64,000 nt of DNA from positions 992,001-1,056,000 of the forward strand of contig JAMLJC010000001.1 of NCBI GenBank assembly GCA_023953845.1, in the 5' to 3' direction. Of this stretch, positions 1-9,162 are shown piece after piece. The translations under genes and the position numbers were made by a program. The DNA is from Rhizobiaceae bacterium. Its GTDB lineage: Bacteria; Pseudomonadota; Alphaproteobacteria; Rhizobiales; Rhizobiaceae. How positions within the stretch are numbered: position 1 is the first letter of the stretch; each line of letters starts with the position of its first letter. The notes below the pieces were generated by a model. That model did not search any database and was not told the origin of the DNA. It saw only the letters and a program-made list of their open reading frames with translations.

Positions 1-422
1 TCCTCGTCCATATCGGCATGATCGATCCACCGCCAGGCATGGCTCGCGACCTCCCAGCCGCTGGCCTTCATCGCGCGGGCCGCTACGGGATTGCGCGATA
101 GCGCCATGCCGACCGCAAACACGGTCACCGGGACGGCGCGCTGGGTGAACAGCCGTCGCAGCCGCCAGAAGCCGGCGCGGCTGCCATACTCGTAGATCGA
201 CTCCTGTCCGAGATCGCGCTGCCCTGCGAGAGGCGGGGAATCCGGCAGCTCGCCCAGAAATCCTTCCGATTGCGCATCGCCGTGGAGGATGGAGCTTTCG
301 CCGCCTTCCTCGTAGTTGATGACGAAGTTGACCGCGAGGCGCGCGTCGTTGGGCCAGCGGGGGTGGGGTGGAGTCTCGCCGTAGCCGATAAGGTCGCGCG
401 GATAGCTCTCGGCTGCGGCCAT
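1..422 (-). CDS. PuuE-like polysaccharide deacetylase (allantoinase family), partial
   Basis: This is the N-terminal 140 or so residues of a gene that runs off the left edge. Read on the minus strand it begins MAAAESYPRDLIGYGE, continues with NYEEGGE and then GWEVASHAW. These are hallmarks of the metal-independent allantoinase (PuuE) branch of the NodB/polysaccharide deacetylase superfamily. Known members hydrolyse the hydantoin ring of allantoin or related cyclic ureides in the cytoplasm. The start codon shares one base with the stop of the upstream racemase gene (TGATG), so translation is probably coupled. With a racemase-like neighbour, a cyclic ureide substrate is plausible, but the catalytic C-terminal part is outside the window. 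Family call is firm; substrate is inference. Confidence 0.8.
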   Translation of the reverse strand, partial: MAAAESYPRDLIGYGETPPHPRWPNDARLAVNFVINYEEGGESSILHGDAQSEGFLGELPDSPPLAGQRDLGQESIYEYGSRAGFWRLRRLFTQRAVPVTVFAVGMALSRNPVAARAMKASGWEVASHAWRWIDHADMDE

Positions 423-1129
423 CAGCGAGCGCCTTCCCCGGAAGTCGGCGGGAAGGCAAAGACGCCGACCTTGCTGGTCGCAATGCCCGCCGATGCGAGA
501 CCCGCAACAAGGCCTACGGCAGCAGCGACGCTTTCGATGATCGGCACCCCGGACTCCGTGCTCAGCCAGTCCGCCAGATCGGACATGCCGGCACAGCCGA
601 GGATGACGGTCTCGGCCCCATCCTCCACCGCCGCCTGCACCTGCGCCAGAACCTTGGCGTTCGCCATAGGCGATCCGTCGAGGTCGAGCACGGCCATATC
701 GCAGGAGCGCACCGACCGGCATTTGCGTTCGAAACCGTACCGCAAGGCCATGTCCTCGATGATGGGAATCCCGGCCCGGGCCGTTGTGACTACCGAGAAG
801 CGCGAGGCGGTGACGGCGGCAGCCAGCATGGAGGCTTCGCAGATGCCAAGCACGGGGCCTGTCGCGAGCTCCCGGCAGGCGGCGACCGCAGGATCGTCGA
901 AGCACGCAATGACGTGACCGGCACAGCCCTGCTCCATCCCCTGACTCACCTCGCGCAGAATAGCCGGAGCGGCAGTGATCGTATCGCAAGCGGTCTCGAT
1001 AGACTCAGGCCCGGCGGGCGGGTTGGAACAGACGACCTCGAAGCGGCCAGCGGCGGCACGCCGCGCTGCCGCCGCGATCTTTGCCGTCATCGCCGCGGTC
1101 GTGTTCGGATTGATGACCTGAATCTTCAT
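422..1129 (-). CDS. Hydantoin/allantoin racemase-like protein (Asp/Glu racemase superfamily)
   Basis: A 235-residue protein of usual family length. It starts MKIQVINPNTT, the classic first beta strand and phosphate-like loop of hydantoin racemases. Both catalytic cysteines are present: Cys76 in ACFDDP and Cys179 in ILGCAGM. Known relatives racemise 5-substituted hydantoins or allantoin through two-base proton transfer. The gene overlaps the M20 hydrolase upstream by ATGA and the PuuE-like gene downstream by one base. Racemase next to a PuuE-like cyclic amidase mirrors allantoin or hydantoin pathways. Some superfamily members are maleate isomerases or arylmalonate decarboxylases, so the exact activity is open. 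Confidence 0.8.
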   Translation of the reverse strand: MKIQVINPNTTAAMTAKIAAAARRAAAGRFEVVCSNPPAGPESIETACDTITAAPAILREVSQGMEQGCAGHVIACFDDPAVAACRELATGPVLGICEASMLAAAVTASRFSVVTTARAGIPIIEDMALRYGFERKCRSVRSCDMAVLDLDGSPMANAKVLAQVQAAVEDGAETVILGCAGMSDLADWLSTESGVPIIESVAAAVGLVAGLASAGIATSKVGVFAFPPTSGEGAR

Positions 1130-2295
1130 GCCGGTTCGCCCTTGGCGAAGCCATCGGTCAGCTTCGACAGCGCCCGCATCTGGATGGCGAAACCCAGCTC
1201 CAACTGGTCGATATCGATATATTCGTCCGGGCTATGGCAGCGATCGCCGAAGCCAGCGCCGAAGTTCAGAATCTCGATGCCGTCGTCTGCGAAGTGCCGG
1301 CCGTCGCTCGCTCCTTCGCTCAGCAGGAACTTTGCCTGCTTGCCGGTGATCTCCTCCACTGCCGACTGGTGAGCGCGCACGCCCGGACCGCCGCGCCCCG
1401 GCATGAAGCCGTTGGAGGCGACGAGCACCTCCATCGACCACTTGTCCGCAGGTTCTCCCGACGCGCGCAGGACAGCCTCGATCTCGGCGATCGCCACGTC
1501 GACCGGTTCACCGGGCAGGACGCGGCGGTCGATCTCGAAGCTGCAGGAATCGGGCACGGTATTGATGTCATGACCGCCATGAATGCGGCTGATGGCCATG
1601 GTGCTCTCGAAACAGGTGTCGCGCCGGGTCGCAAGTTCTGGCTGCAGTCGCTCTTCGAGGATCGCGATCAGCCGTGTCGCGCGCAGTACGGCATTGTCGC
1701 CGCGGCTGGGCGAGCCGGCATGGAAAGCATGCCCCGTAGTCTTGATACTGAGCCACAATACGCCGCGCTCCTCGCAGCCGAGGTCGAAGCCGCTCGGCCC
1801 GCCGACGACGAACAGGCTGGGCTTGATCAAGCCGTGCTCCCGCAGGTAGCGCGCGCCGCCGTCCCCGAGGTTTTCCTCGTCGCCGACGAAGGCAAAGACG
1901 ACCTTTCCGCGATTTGGGCCGCCTGCCTCGGCAAGCGCTTTGGCAACGGCAAGGAAGATTGCGGCGGCGCCCTTGCAATTCTCGGCTCCGAGGCCGTAGA
2001 CCCGACCGTCCTTCACCGTCGCCGCAAACGGCTCGACGCTCCAATGTGCCAGCGTTCCAGGTCCCACTGTATCGATGTGAGTGCAAAGGACGATCTCAGG
2101 TTGCCCTTCGCCGATCGACGCGACGACGTTGGTCGCACCGCCCGTTGGGCCGACGACCTGCGGTTCATAGCCGAAGCCGCGCAGATAGGCGGCGATCACG
2201 TCGGCAACGGCCGAGGTGTTTCCCTCGGGCATGGCCGAGGGCGTCGACAGCAGCGCCTCGAGATAGGCGATCATCTCATCGGTTCGGGAAGTCAT
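1126..2295 (-). CDS. M20-family amidohydrolase (ArgE/DapE-like) with altered metal site
   Basis: 389 residues from the ATG at 2295, which sits one base after the stop of the upstream permease gene; a longer frame to 2358 would lie inside that permease and is rejected. M20 hydrolases remove acyl, carbamoyl or succinyl groups from amino-acid-like substrates with two zinc ions. The His-x-Asp pair (His73, Asp75), the Asp-Glu-Glu at 139-141 and the C-terminal CHSPDEY are intact. The bridging Asp of the usual DMKG motif is Asn106 (AENCKG), and the Glu of the usual GEPT motif is Gly (VVGGPS). The protein is therefore not a standard di-zinc enzyme. Its place in a ureide/amidine operon suggests an N-carbamoyl or N-acyl amidase, but this is inference. 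Confidence 0.78.
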   Translation of the reverse strand: MTSRTDEMIAYLEALLSTPSAMPEGNTSAVADVIAAYLRGFGYEPQVVGPTGGATNVVASIGEGQPEIVLCTHIDTVGPGTLAHWSVEPFAATVKDGRVYGLGAENCKGAAAIFLAVAKALAEAGGPNRGKVVFAFVGDEENLGDGGARYLREHGLIKPSLFVVGGPSGFDLGCEERGVLWLSIKTTGHAFHAGSPSRGDNAVLRATRLIAILEERLQPELATRRDTCFESTMAISRIHGGHDINTVPDSCSFEIDRRVLPGEPVDVAIAEIEAVLRASGEPADKWSMEVLVASNGFMPGRGGPGVRAHQSAVEEITGKQAKFLLSEGASDGRHFADDGIEILNFGAGFGDRCHSPDEYIDIDQLELGFAIQMRALSKLTDGFAKGEPA

Positions 2296-2296
2296 T

Positions 2297-3103
2297 TCAG
2301 TCCTTGATGCCCAGGAGCTTGTCGAAGCCGACAATGCGGTCGAACAGCACGATGACAAACAGAGTGGAGAAGACGAACAACGCCGAGACGGCGCCGATCA
2401 GCGGGTTGAGCTGGTAGCGGATGTAGCCGAAGAGCTTGAGCGGCAGCGTCTGCGCATTCGCCCCACCGATGAACGCCGCGAAAGTGACGTCGTTGAAGGA
2501 GAACAGGAAGCTGAGGACAGCGGCCCCGGCGATGGCGCCGGCGACCTGGGGCAGGACAACGAGGCCGAAGCTGCTCCACGGACCGGCACCAAGGCTGGCG
2601 GCCGCCTCGGTGACGGACCGGTTGAGGCTGGCCAGTGCCGCCGCCACTGTACTGGTGACAAGGGGTACAGCGATCAGCAGATGCGCGCCGACGAGCCCGA
2701 TCCTCGAGCCGAGCAGGCTGTTCTCGGAAAGAAAAAGCAGAAGGGCGAGCGCCAGAACGATGATCGGAAAGACGAGCGGCGAGAGGATCAGGGCGGTGAT
2801 CAGCGTCTTGAGCGCGCCGACCTGCATTTGATCGAGCCCGTAGGCAGCCAGAACCCCGATGACCGTCGCCAGAACGGTGACGATAGCGGCGATCTGCAGG
2901 CTGAGGACGAGCGACGCGATGAATTCGGGATCGCCGAGAAAGCGCGCGAACCATTGTAGCGAATAGCCGGGCGGAGGGAAGGTGAGGAATGGAGAAGCGC
3001 TGAAGCCGATGATCGTCGCGATGGTGAGCGGCATCAGGATGAAGATGGTGACGATGACGAACAGGCCGATCATCACCGGATTGCGGTGGAGCGCGCCTAT
3101 CAT
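2297..3103 (-). CDS. ABC transporter permease, PotC/PotI type (system 1)
   Basis: 268 residues from the ATG at 3103, which overlaps the stop of the partner permease by ATGA. It has about six membrane helices and the binding-protein-dependent permease EAA loop (EAAASLGAGPWSSF), which contacts the ATPase. It resembles the second permease of spermidine/putrescine importers. It works in the inner membrane with the genes at 3100, 3975 and 5064. The class imports polyamines and other small cationic or carboxylated compounds; the actual ligand is unknown. Confidence 0.85.
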   Translation of the reverse strand: MIGALHRNPVMIGLFVIVTIFILMPLTIATIIGFSASPFLTFPPPGYSLQWFARFLGDPEFIASLVLSLQIAAIVTVLATVIGVLAAYGLDQMQVGALKTLITALILSPLVFPIIVLALALLLFLSENSLLGSRIGLVGAHLLIAVPLVTSTVAAALASLNRSVTEAAASLGAGPWSSFGLVVLPQVAGAIAGAAVLSFLFSFNDVTFAAFIGGANAQTLPLKLFGYIRYQLNPLIGAVSALFVFSTLFVIVLFDRIVGFDKLLGIKD

Positions 3104-3978
3104 GCGAAGCTCCGTCCGGATTTCGTCAGGCCGGCCAGCCACATGGCGAGGCCCAACATGGCGAAGACAATGAGGAAGCTCGCGATGGACATCGCCGCCG
3201 CAAGCGGCCAGTCGAGCGTATCTCGAATGGCCTGCCAGATCAGCAGCGGCACGATCAGCACGCCGTCACCGCCCACATAGATTGCGAAGGCAAAACTCGA
3301 GAGTACGATCGTGACGGTGACGAATCCCGCCGCAAGCGCGCCCGGCAGCGTCAGCGGCAGCACGATGAGGAAGAATGCGCGCCACGGACCCGCTCCGAGG
3401 CTCAATGCAGCCTCCTCAAGCTGTCGGCTGACCTGAACGACCGCAGTGATCAATGGAATCAGCGCATATGGAAAGGCGACATGGACCAGAGCAATGACGA
3501 GGCCCGTTTCGGTGTAGAGCAGCTTCAACGATGGTCCGAGGATGGACTGCAGCGCCTTGGTCAAGGAACTGCCTGGCCCCAGAAGGAGTATCCAGGCGAA
3601 CACCAGAACGACGAAGTTCGTGAGGAGAGGCGACAACAGGAGACCTATCATCAGCCCTTTGCCAGCAAAACGCCCTCGCGCCAGCACATAAGCGACCGGG
3701 TATGCGAGCAGCAGGGAGAAAAAGGCCACCCAGAAGCAGACTCTCACCGTAAGCGCCATCTTGGACAGATAGAACGGGTCGGTGAGATAGCGCTGGTAGT
3801 TGTCCAACGTGAAACCGGGCGCCATGATGATGTTCGGCTCGTGCACAAAAAACGATATCTGCACCAGCTTGACGGCCGGCATCACAAGGAACAACGCCAT
3901 GAGCAGCAGGGCCGGGGCCAGCGCGAGCCAGATCGATACGCGCTGCCACCGCATGGCGCTCGACGCAGCCGCGCTCAT
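3100..3978 (-). CDS. ABC transporter permease, PotB/PotH type (system 1)
   Basis: 292 residues with an N-terminal membrane helix (LALAPALLLMALFLVMPAV), five further helices and an EAA loop (EEAALSLGAGPWRAFF). This is the first permease of a spermidine/putrescine-type importer. Its start overlaps the ATPase stop by ATGA and its stop overlaps the next permease start by ATGA, so the transporter genes are translationally coupled. Same assembly as the genes at 2297, 3975 and 5064. Confidence 0.85.
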   Translation of the reverse strand: MSAAASSAMRWQRVSIWLALAPALLLMALFLVMPAVKLVQISFFVHEPNIIMAPGFTLDNYQRYLTDPFYLSKMALTVRVCFWVAFFSLLLAYPVAYVLARGRFAGKGLMIGLLLSPLLTNFVVLVFAWILLLGPGSSLTKALQSILGPSLKLLYTETGLVIALVHVAFPYALIPLITAVVQVSRQLEEAALSLGAGPWRAFFLIVLPLTLPGALAAGFVTVTIVLSSFAFAIYVGGDGVLIVPLLIWQAIRDTLDWPLAAAMSIASFLIVFAMLGLAMWLAGLTKSGRSFA

Positions 3979-5060
3979 TTGCGGGCCTCGACCAGACGGG
4001 CGTCTGAGGCCCTGAACGCCACCTTCACCGGCTCGCCTGGCGAAGGCAGGCCGCCGAGGTCTCTTCCGTCGTTGGGCAGCAGAACCTCGAGTTGACCTTC
4101 TGGTCTGTTGGCTACAAGGGACAGCCAGGCCCCCTTGAACGAGAGAGCGTCGACCACCGCATCGAGCACGATCCAGTCGCCGCCTGATTCAGCGGGGCCG
4201 GCAAGGCGCAGGCGCTCCGGACGGACAGCGAGGACGACGGGATGGTTGCCGCTGGCTTGAGCTTCTTCCAGCACTATCGCCGGGCCGCCGGCGATGGCGA
4301 ATGCCAGGGCTCCCGCCGCATCCCGCACGAGTGCGCCGGCCAGCAGGTTGCTCTCGCCGAGGAATTCTGCAACGAAGGCCGAGCGCGGCTGCAGATAGAG
4401 ATTGGCTGGCACGTCGATCTGCAGCATGTACCCCCGGTCCATCACCGCAACACGGTCGGACATGGTGAGGGCTTCTTCCTGATCGTGCGTGATGTAGACG
4501 AAGGTGCGCTGCAGTCGCCGATGCAGATGCTTGAGCTCGATCTGCATACGCTTGCGCAGCTTCAGATCAAGCGCGCCCAAGGGTTCGTCGAGCAGCAGCA
4601 CTTCCGGTTCGAAGACGATGGCGCGCGCCAGCGCAACCCGCTGCTGCTGCCCGCCCGAAAGCTGATTGGGCAGGCGCTGCTCCATGCCGGAGAGGCCGAC
4701 CAGATCGAGCGCCTGGGCGGCACGTGCGTGGCGTTCCTTTTTCGGCTGGCCGCGCATACGCAGGCCGAACGCGACATTGTCGATCACGCTCATATGCTGA
4801 AAGAGCGCGTAGTTCTGAAACACCACGCCGAGGTTGCGGCGCTGCGGTGGCAGCCGCAAGACTTCGCGGCTGCCGATGCGGATCGAACCCGCGTCGGGCT
4901 GGACGAAGCCCGCGATCATACGCAGCAACGTCGTCTTGCCCGAGCCCGATGGACCGAGAATGGAGAGGAATTCTCCCTGCTCGATGTGAAAATCGAGCGG
5001 ATGAACAGCGGCGACGCCCGCGTAGCTCTTGGTCAGGCCGGTGAGTTCGATGGACGACAT
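3975..5060 (-). CDS. ABC transporter ATP-binding protein, PotA type (system 1)
   Basis: 361 residues. The nucleotide-binding domain has Walker A GPSGSGKTTLLR, signature LSGGQQQRVALARA, Walker B LLLDEPLGALD and switch HDQEEA. A C-terminal TOBE domain (about residues 275-355) is typical of PotA/MalK-type ATPases and often has a regulatory role. It follows the binding-protein gene by three bases and overlaps the first permease by ATGA. It energises the system-1 importer; all ATPase motifs are canonical. Confidence 0.88.
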   Translation of the reverse strand: MSSIELTGLTKSYAGVAAVHPLDFHIEQGEFLSILGPSGSGKTTLLRMIAGFVQPDAGSIRIGSREVLRLPPQRRNLGVVFQNYALFQHMSVIDNVAFGLRMRGQPKKERHARAAQALDLVGLSGMEQRLPNQLSGGQQQRVALARAIVFEPEVLLLDEPLGALDLKLRKRMQIELKHLHRRLQRTFVYITHDQEEALTMSDRVAVMDRGYMLQIDVPANLYLQPRSAFVAEFLGESNLLAGALVRDAAGALAFAIAGGPAIVLEEAQASGNHPVVLAVRPERLRLAGPAESGGDWIVLDAVVDALSFKGAWLSLVANRPEGQLEVLLPNDGRDLGGLPSPGEPVKVAFRASDARLVEARK

Positions 5061-5063
5061 GTG

Positions 5064-6155
5064 CTAGCCGGCGATTTCCCTGTTCCAGGCGGCAAGCCAG
5101 CTGTCCTGAAGCGTCGAGACCTTCTTCCAGTCGACCGGATAAGCCCGGCTCATATCGGAAGCGGAAAGTACCTTGTCGCGCAGTTTCTCACCGACATCAG
5201 CCTTGATGTTGGTCGGTCCGGAATACATCAGGGCGGACATGGCGACCTGCGGAGCAGGGCTGAGCATGTGGTTGACAAAGCGCTGGGCGGCTTCCTTGCG
5301 TTCTGCCGGAATGTTCGCCGGCATCGCAAGCCAGACACCGATCGGAAACACACCTTCTTTGGGAAAGGCGAAGTTGATCGGCAGTCCCTGGTCGGCAAGA
5401 TAGAAGGTCTCGTTGTTGAAGATGGTCGCAAGATCGGCGCCATCGTTCTGCAGCAGCGCCAGCGCGGCACTCGCGTCGACGAACTGACCCCCCTTTTCGC
5501 GCAAAGCCTTGATCGGAGCGATCGCGGTGGAAAGAACGTCGTCCTCCTTCCCACCGGAGACGACCGTCGCGGCGAGCATGTTGAGCAGAGAGCCGGAACT
5601 CGCGACCGGCCGCTGAAAGGCGACCCGCGTCGGATCGGCCGCCTCGAACAGGCTGGCCCAGCTGGTCGGAGCGCCCATCTTGTCTGTGCGGTAGGCAATG
5701 CCCCAGGAATCGAATTCGATGTTGTACGCATGCGGCGCCGACTTCGCGATCTCGGGAAGATCGACGGAATTGGGGATGGCGGCCGCATCGAATTCGGCAA
5801 GCAGCCCGCCCTGGGTCACAGCAGTGACCACCTCGACATCGGTCAGCGCCACCACGTCGATGGATGGCGTCGCCTGGCGGGTTTCGCCGACCAGCACGGC
5901 TATGGCGTCCTGTCCGGAGAGGATCTTGACGGCTATGCCCGTCTCGGTGGTGAACGGATCGATCATGGCGCGCTTCTGGCTGTCGCCATAAAGGCCGCCA
6001 TAGGTGAGGAAGCTGATGCCGGTTACCGACTGCGCGTGGGCCGGCCCCATCCCTCTCGCCAAAACAGAGCTTGCGGCAAACAGGCCGGCTCCCTGCCGGA
6101 GGATTGTTCTTCGCGAGATGTGCTGCGCGAGCAACGACTTATGCAAGGCTGTCAT
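5064..6155 (-). CDS. ABC transporter solute-binding protein, PotD/PotF type, Tat signal (system 1)
   Basis: 363 residues. The N-terminus carries a twin-arginine signal (SRRTILRQGAGLFAASS) ending at a likely AHA-Q cleavage site near residue 41, so the protein is probably exported folded to the periplasm. The body matches extracellular solute-binding proteins of the spermidine/putrescine family. The ATG has a GGGAA Shine-Dalgarno upstream. It lies 38 bases after the M28 gene and three bases before its ATPase. The ligand cannot be read from sequence. Confidence 0.85.
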   Translation of the reverse strand: MTALHKSLLAQHISRRTILRQGAGLFAASSVLARGMGPAHAQSVTGISFLTYGGLYGDSQKRAMIDPFTTETGIAVKILSGQDAIAVLVGETRQATPSIDVVALTDVEVVTAVTQGGLLAEFDAAAIPNSVDLPEIAKSAPHAYNIEFDSWGIAYRTDKMGAPTSWASLFEAADPTRVAFQRPVASSGSLLNMLAATVVSGGKEDDVLSTAIAPIKALREKGGQFVDASAALALLQNDGADLATIFNNETFYLADQGLPINFAFPKEGVFPIGVWLAMPANIPAERKEAAQRFVNHMLSPAPQVAMSALMYSGPTNIKADVGEKLRDKVLSASDMSRAYPVDWKKVSTLQDSWLAAWNREIAG

Positions 6156-6193
6156 GGCGAGTTCCCTTTTTTGTTGCAGTCAGGGCGTGGCCG

Positions 6194-7465
6194 TCACGGC
6201 AGCAACGGCGTGAAATTCGACCATCCCCAACGTCCGTTGAAGGACTGCACCTCCCGGCGTTGAGTTTCGGAAAAATCCCGGCGGTGGTCGGCCGCCTTAA
6301 GGATCGCGTCCAGCAGGGCCTTGCCCATGGCGAGCGGCTTGGTGAGACCGCGCGGCGAACAGCGGTCGATACTGTCGAACGGCGTATGGTTGAAGTTGAA
6401 GTAGCTCTGGGCGACGCTGACGGCCGGAATGCCTGCCGCTCCGAAATTGGTGTAGTCGGTAAATCCAGGGCCGCGCTGCACCACAGGCTCGATGCCGGTC
6501 CCTTCGACGATCGAATCCATCAGCCGGTTCCAGGCCGGGCCGCCCAGGATATTCACACGGTCCTCGCCCACGGTCATGCCGATAGTGTCGAAATTGATGG
6601 CAGCCACAACGGACCTGCCGGCGGCCTGCGCCGCGCGGATGTAGGCCTCGCTGCCATGCATGCCGGTCTCGTGCGAACCCCAGGTGCAGAAATGAATGGT
6701 GCGCCGCGGCTTTGGACCGGCAGCAAAAACCCTTGCGAGTTCCAGCACCGTCGCACAGCCACCGGCATTGTCGCAGGCGCCGGGGCTGGTGGGGGCGCTG
6801 TCGTGATGGGCGCAGACGACGATGATCTCGTCTTCCCGTTCGCCCTTCAGCGTACCGACGACGTTGCGCGAACTGCCGTTCAGGACTTCGGCCTCGAGCG
6901 CCATGGTCAGTTCGGTCGCGCCCTCGGCCACCAGTCGGGCCATGTCGTCATGCGAGATGACGAGACAGGGAGGGGCGGGCATGCGGTCGCTGTCCCGGAA
7001 ATTGTAGAATACCACCGGCACGCCGCGATGGCCGGGCGAGGCGGTGAAGATGAGGGCGGCTGGATTGTGCACGCCCAGCCGCTCCACCAATGCAGTGTCC
7101 GGATAATGGATGTAGGCGTCACGCGCCATCAGCCAGGCCTTGCCGGCGAGGTCGCCCGCCTGGGCGACGTCGAATTCGGCCCCGCCTTCGATATAGGCGA
7201 TGGGCAGACGGTGCTCACCCTTCGGCAGGGTGCCCGCGAACGGCACGGCCGTGGCCTCGATCTGCACGTTTCCGGCCCGGACCGCCACCACGTCCTCTCG
7301 CCAGCGGCGGATCGGAAAGTCGGGCGTCTCCACAACGAGACCGCTTTCGCGCAAGCGCGATGCCACGTAATCGATGCCCGCCTGCTCTTCGGCACTGCCG
7401 GAAACCCGCGGACCGATATCGGTCAGGGCGACCATATGGGCGAAGGCGGAGACGTCGTCGAGCAT
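6194..7465 (-). CDS. M28-family metallohydrolase with substituted catalytic Glu
   Basis: 423 residues. The M28 zinc-aminopeptidase core is in the C-terminal half: CAHHDS, then GACDNAGG, LELARVF, INFDTIG and NHTPFDS supply the expected ligands. The central region (about 90-200) looks like a PA-type inserted domain. The usual Glu-Glu pair (general base plus ligand) is SHETGMHGS, so the base is His. There is no signal peptide, so it is cytoplasmic. The gene lies between two complete importers, nine bases after a permease stop. It probably hydrolyses an imported peptide-like or acylated compound. Confidence 0.8.
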   Translation of the reverse strand: MLDDVSAFAHMVALTDIGPRVSGSAEEQAGIDYVASRLRESGLVVETPDFPIRRWREDVVAVRAGNVQIEATAVPFAGTLPKGEHRLPIAYIEGGAEFDVAQAGDLAGKAWLMARDAYIHYPDTALVERLGVHNPAALIFTASPGHRGVPVVFYNFRDSDRMPAPPCLVISHDDMARLVAEGATELTMALEAEVLNGSSRNVVGTLKGEREDEIIVVCAHHDSAPTSPGACDNAGGCATVLELARVFAAGPKPRRTIHFCTWGSHETGMHGSEAYIRAAQAAGRSVVAAINFDTIGMTVGEDRVNILGGPAWNRLMDSIVEGTGIEPVVQRGPGFTDYTNFGAAGIPAVSVAQSYFNFNHTPFDSIDRCSPRGLTKPLAMGKALLDAILKAADHRRDFSETQRREVQSFNGRWGWSNFTPLLP

Positions 7466-7474
7466 GTTGTTGTC

Positions 7475-8284
7475 CTAGCGATTGAGGCCGAAGACCCGGT
7501 CCAGGCCGAAGAGACGGTCCACCGCCAGCACCGCCACCAGCGAGGCAAGGCTCATGACGGTCGAAATGGCGGCGATCGTGGGATCAGGGCGGAAGCGCAT
7601 ATAGGTCTGGATCTGAACCGGCAGGGTCACGAGATCCTGGCCGGAGAGGAACAGCCCGACCACCGGCTCGTCGAAAGAGACGAGAAAGCCGAACAGGCCG
7701 CCGGCAAAAAGGGCCGAACTCATCGACGGCAGGATCACCCGTCCGAAGACACGTGCATATCCGGCGCCGGCGACCACTGCCGCTTCTTCAAGCGCCTCGG
7801 GCACCGCCGCATAGGCGGATGCCATCAGCCGCAGGGTGAAGGGCATCACCACCATGAGATGTGCGCCGAGCAGCACCAGCAGGGTGGCCCAGTAGGAGCC
7901 TAGCCATCCCATCGCCCCCGACATCAGCAGCAGGGCTGGCCCGTAGACGATGGTGGGTAGCATCAGCGGCACCACCGAAAGCGCCTCGACGAACCGCCGC
8001 ATCCGGCCGCGGCGTCCCGCCTCGACCACGACCAGGGCGGAAATGCCGGTCGCGGCCACCGCGATGACCAGCGCAATCGACAGGCTCAGCGCAAGGGAGC
8101 CAATGAAGTCCTGCCTGGTGAAGAAGTTGGCGTACCATTGCAGGCTGAAACCTTGCGGAGGGAAGGTGACGACGCTGCGCGAAGAGAGGGACGCCAGCGC
8201 AACGATTACCGTCGGCAAGCAAAGAAAGGCGCAGATTCCCAGTACGACAAGCAGATAGATCGCACGGGCGATTCGACGGCTCAC
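7475..8284 (-). CDS. ABC transporter permease, PotC/PotI type (system 2)
   Basis: 269 residues with about six membrane helices and an EAA loop (EEAAVVAGAGYARVF). It is the second permease of a second spermidine/putrescine-type importer. Its start overlaps the stop of the partner permease by ATGA. It is related to but clearly distinct from the system-1 permease at 2297, so the two systems are not a recent tandem duplication. Confidence 0.85.
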   Translation of the reverse strand: MSRRIARAIYLLVVLGICAFLCLPTVIVALASLSSRSVVTFPPQGFSLQWYANFFTRQDFIGSLALSLSIALVIAVAATGISALVVVEAGRRGRMRRFVEALSVVPLMLPTIVYGPALLLMSGAMGWLGSYWATLLVLLGAHLMVVMPFTLRLMASAYAAVPEALEEAAVVAGAGYARVFGRVILPSMSSALFAGGLFGFLVSFDEPVVGLFLSGQDLVTLPVQIQTYMRFRPDPTIAAISTVMSLASLVAVLAVDRLFGLDRVFGLNR

Positions 8285-9162
8285 GACTTCCTCCTGACAA
8301 GCCGTGCCCCAAAGCTCAGGACGCCGAGCATCATGAAGATGACGAGGACGAGCAACACCGACAAAGCGGCGGCAAAGGGGTAGTTCACAACCTTGGAGAT
8401 CAACTGCCGGATCAGCGTTGCCAGCGTCAGCACGCGTCCGCTGCCCAGAAATTCGGGGACGACGAAGCTGCTCAGCGCCATCAGGAAAACCAGCACCGAT
8501 CCGGTGACGATTCCCGGTGCGCTGACCGGCAGGATCACCCGGCGGAAGATCGCGAACCAGTTCGCGCCGCTGATTGCAGCCGCCTCTTCCTGAGACCGTT
8601 CGACGGCCTGGATCGAGCTTGCCGCCATGATGACGAATACGGGTAGCAGTTCCTGGACGAGCGCGATCAGTATGCCCGCTTCGTTGCCCAGGAGCCTGAG
8701 AGGCCTGTCGATCAAGCCGGTATCGAGCGCGAGCGTGTTGATGAAGCCCTTGGGACCCAGCACGATCATCCAGCCATAGGCCCGCACCACGAGATTGGTG
8801 AAGAGCGAGGCGGCGAGGACGATGAGCACGGCTCGAGGCATCCAGCCTTTTTCACGCGCCACAAACATAGCGAGCGGCATGCCGAGGAGCATGCATCCGA
8901 TTGTTGTACCTGCAGCGATGCGCAGGCTGGTCAGCAGAATGTTGACCGCATAGGGCTCGGTGAGCGCCCGCAGGTAGTTGTCGAAGGTGAAGTCGGGCGC
9001 AAACACGCCCGGCTGCACGAAGGTGTAGAAGCTCAGGCTCAGCAGATAGACCAGCGGGATCACGAAGAAGACGGCGAACGCCGCCACGAGCAGCAGGGTC
9101 GCCCACGGCACCGAACGGCGCCGCGACGACGATGCAAATGCGATCGCCGCCGAAAGAGTCAT
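8281..9162 (-). CDS. ABC transporter permease, PotB/PotH type (system 2)
   Basis: 293 residues: a short cytoplasmic N-terminus, a first membrane helix (LLLVAAFAVFFVIPLVYLL), further helices and an EAA loop (EEAAAISGANWFAIF). First permease of the system-2 importer. The start overlaps the binding-protein stop and the stop overlaps the next permease start, both by ATGA. Membrane partner of the genes at 7475, 9159 and 10222. Confidence 0.85.
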   Translation of the reverse strand: MTLSAAIAFASSSRRRSVPWATLLLVAAFAVFFVIPLVYLLSLSFYTFVQPGVFAPDFTFDNYLRALTEPYAVNILLTSLRIAAGTTIGCMLLGMPLAMFVAREKGWMPRAVLIVLAASLFTNLVVRAYGWMIVLGPKGFINTLALDTGLIDRPLRLLGNEAGILIALVQELLPVFVIMAASSIQAVERSQEEAAAISGANWFAIFRRVILPVSAPGIVTGSVLVFLMALSSFVVPEFLGSGRVLTLATLIRQLISKVVNYPFAAALSVLLVLVIFMMLGVLSFGARLVRRKS

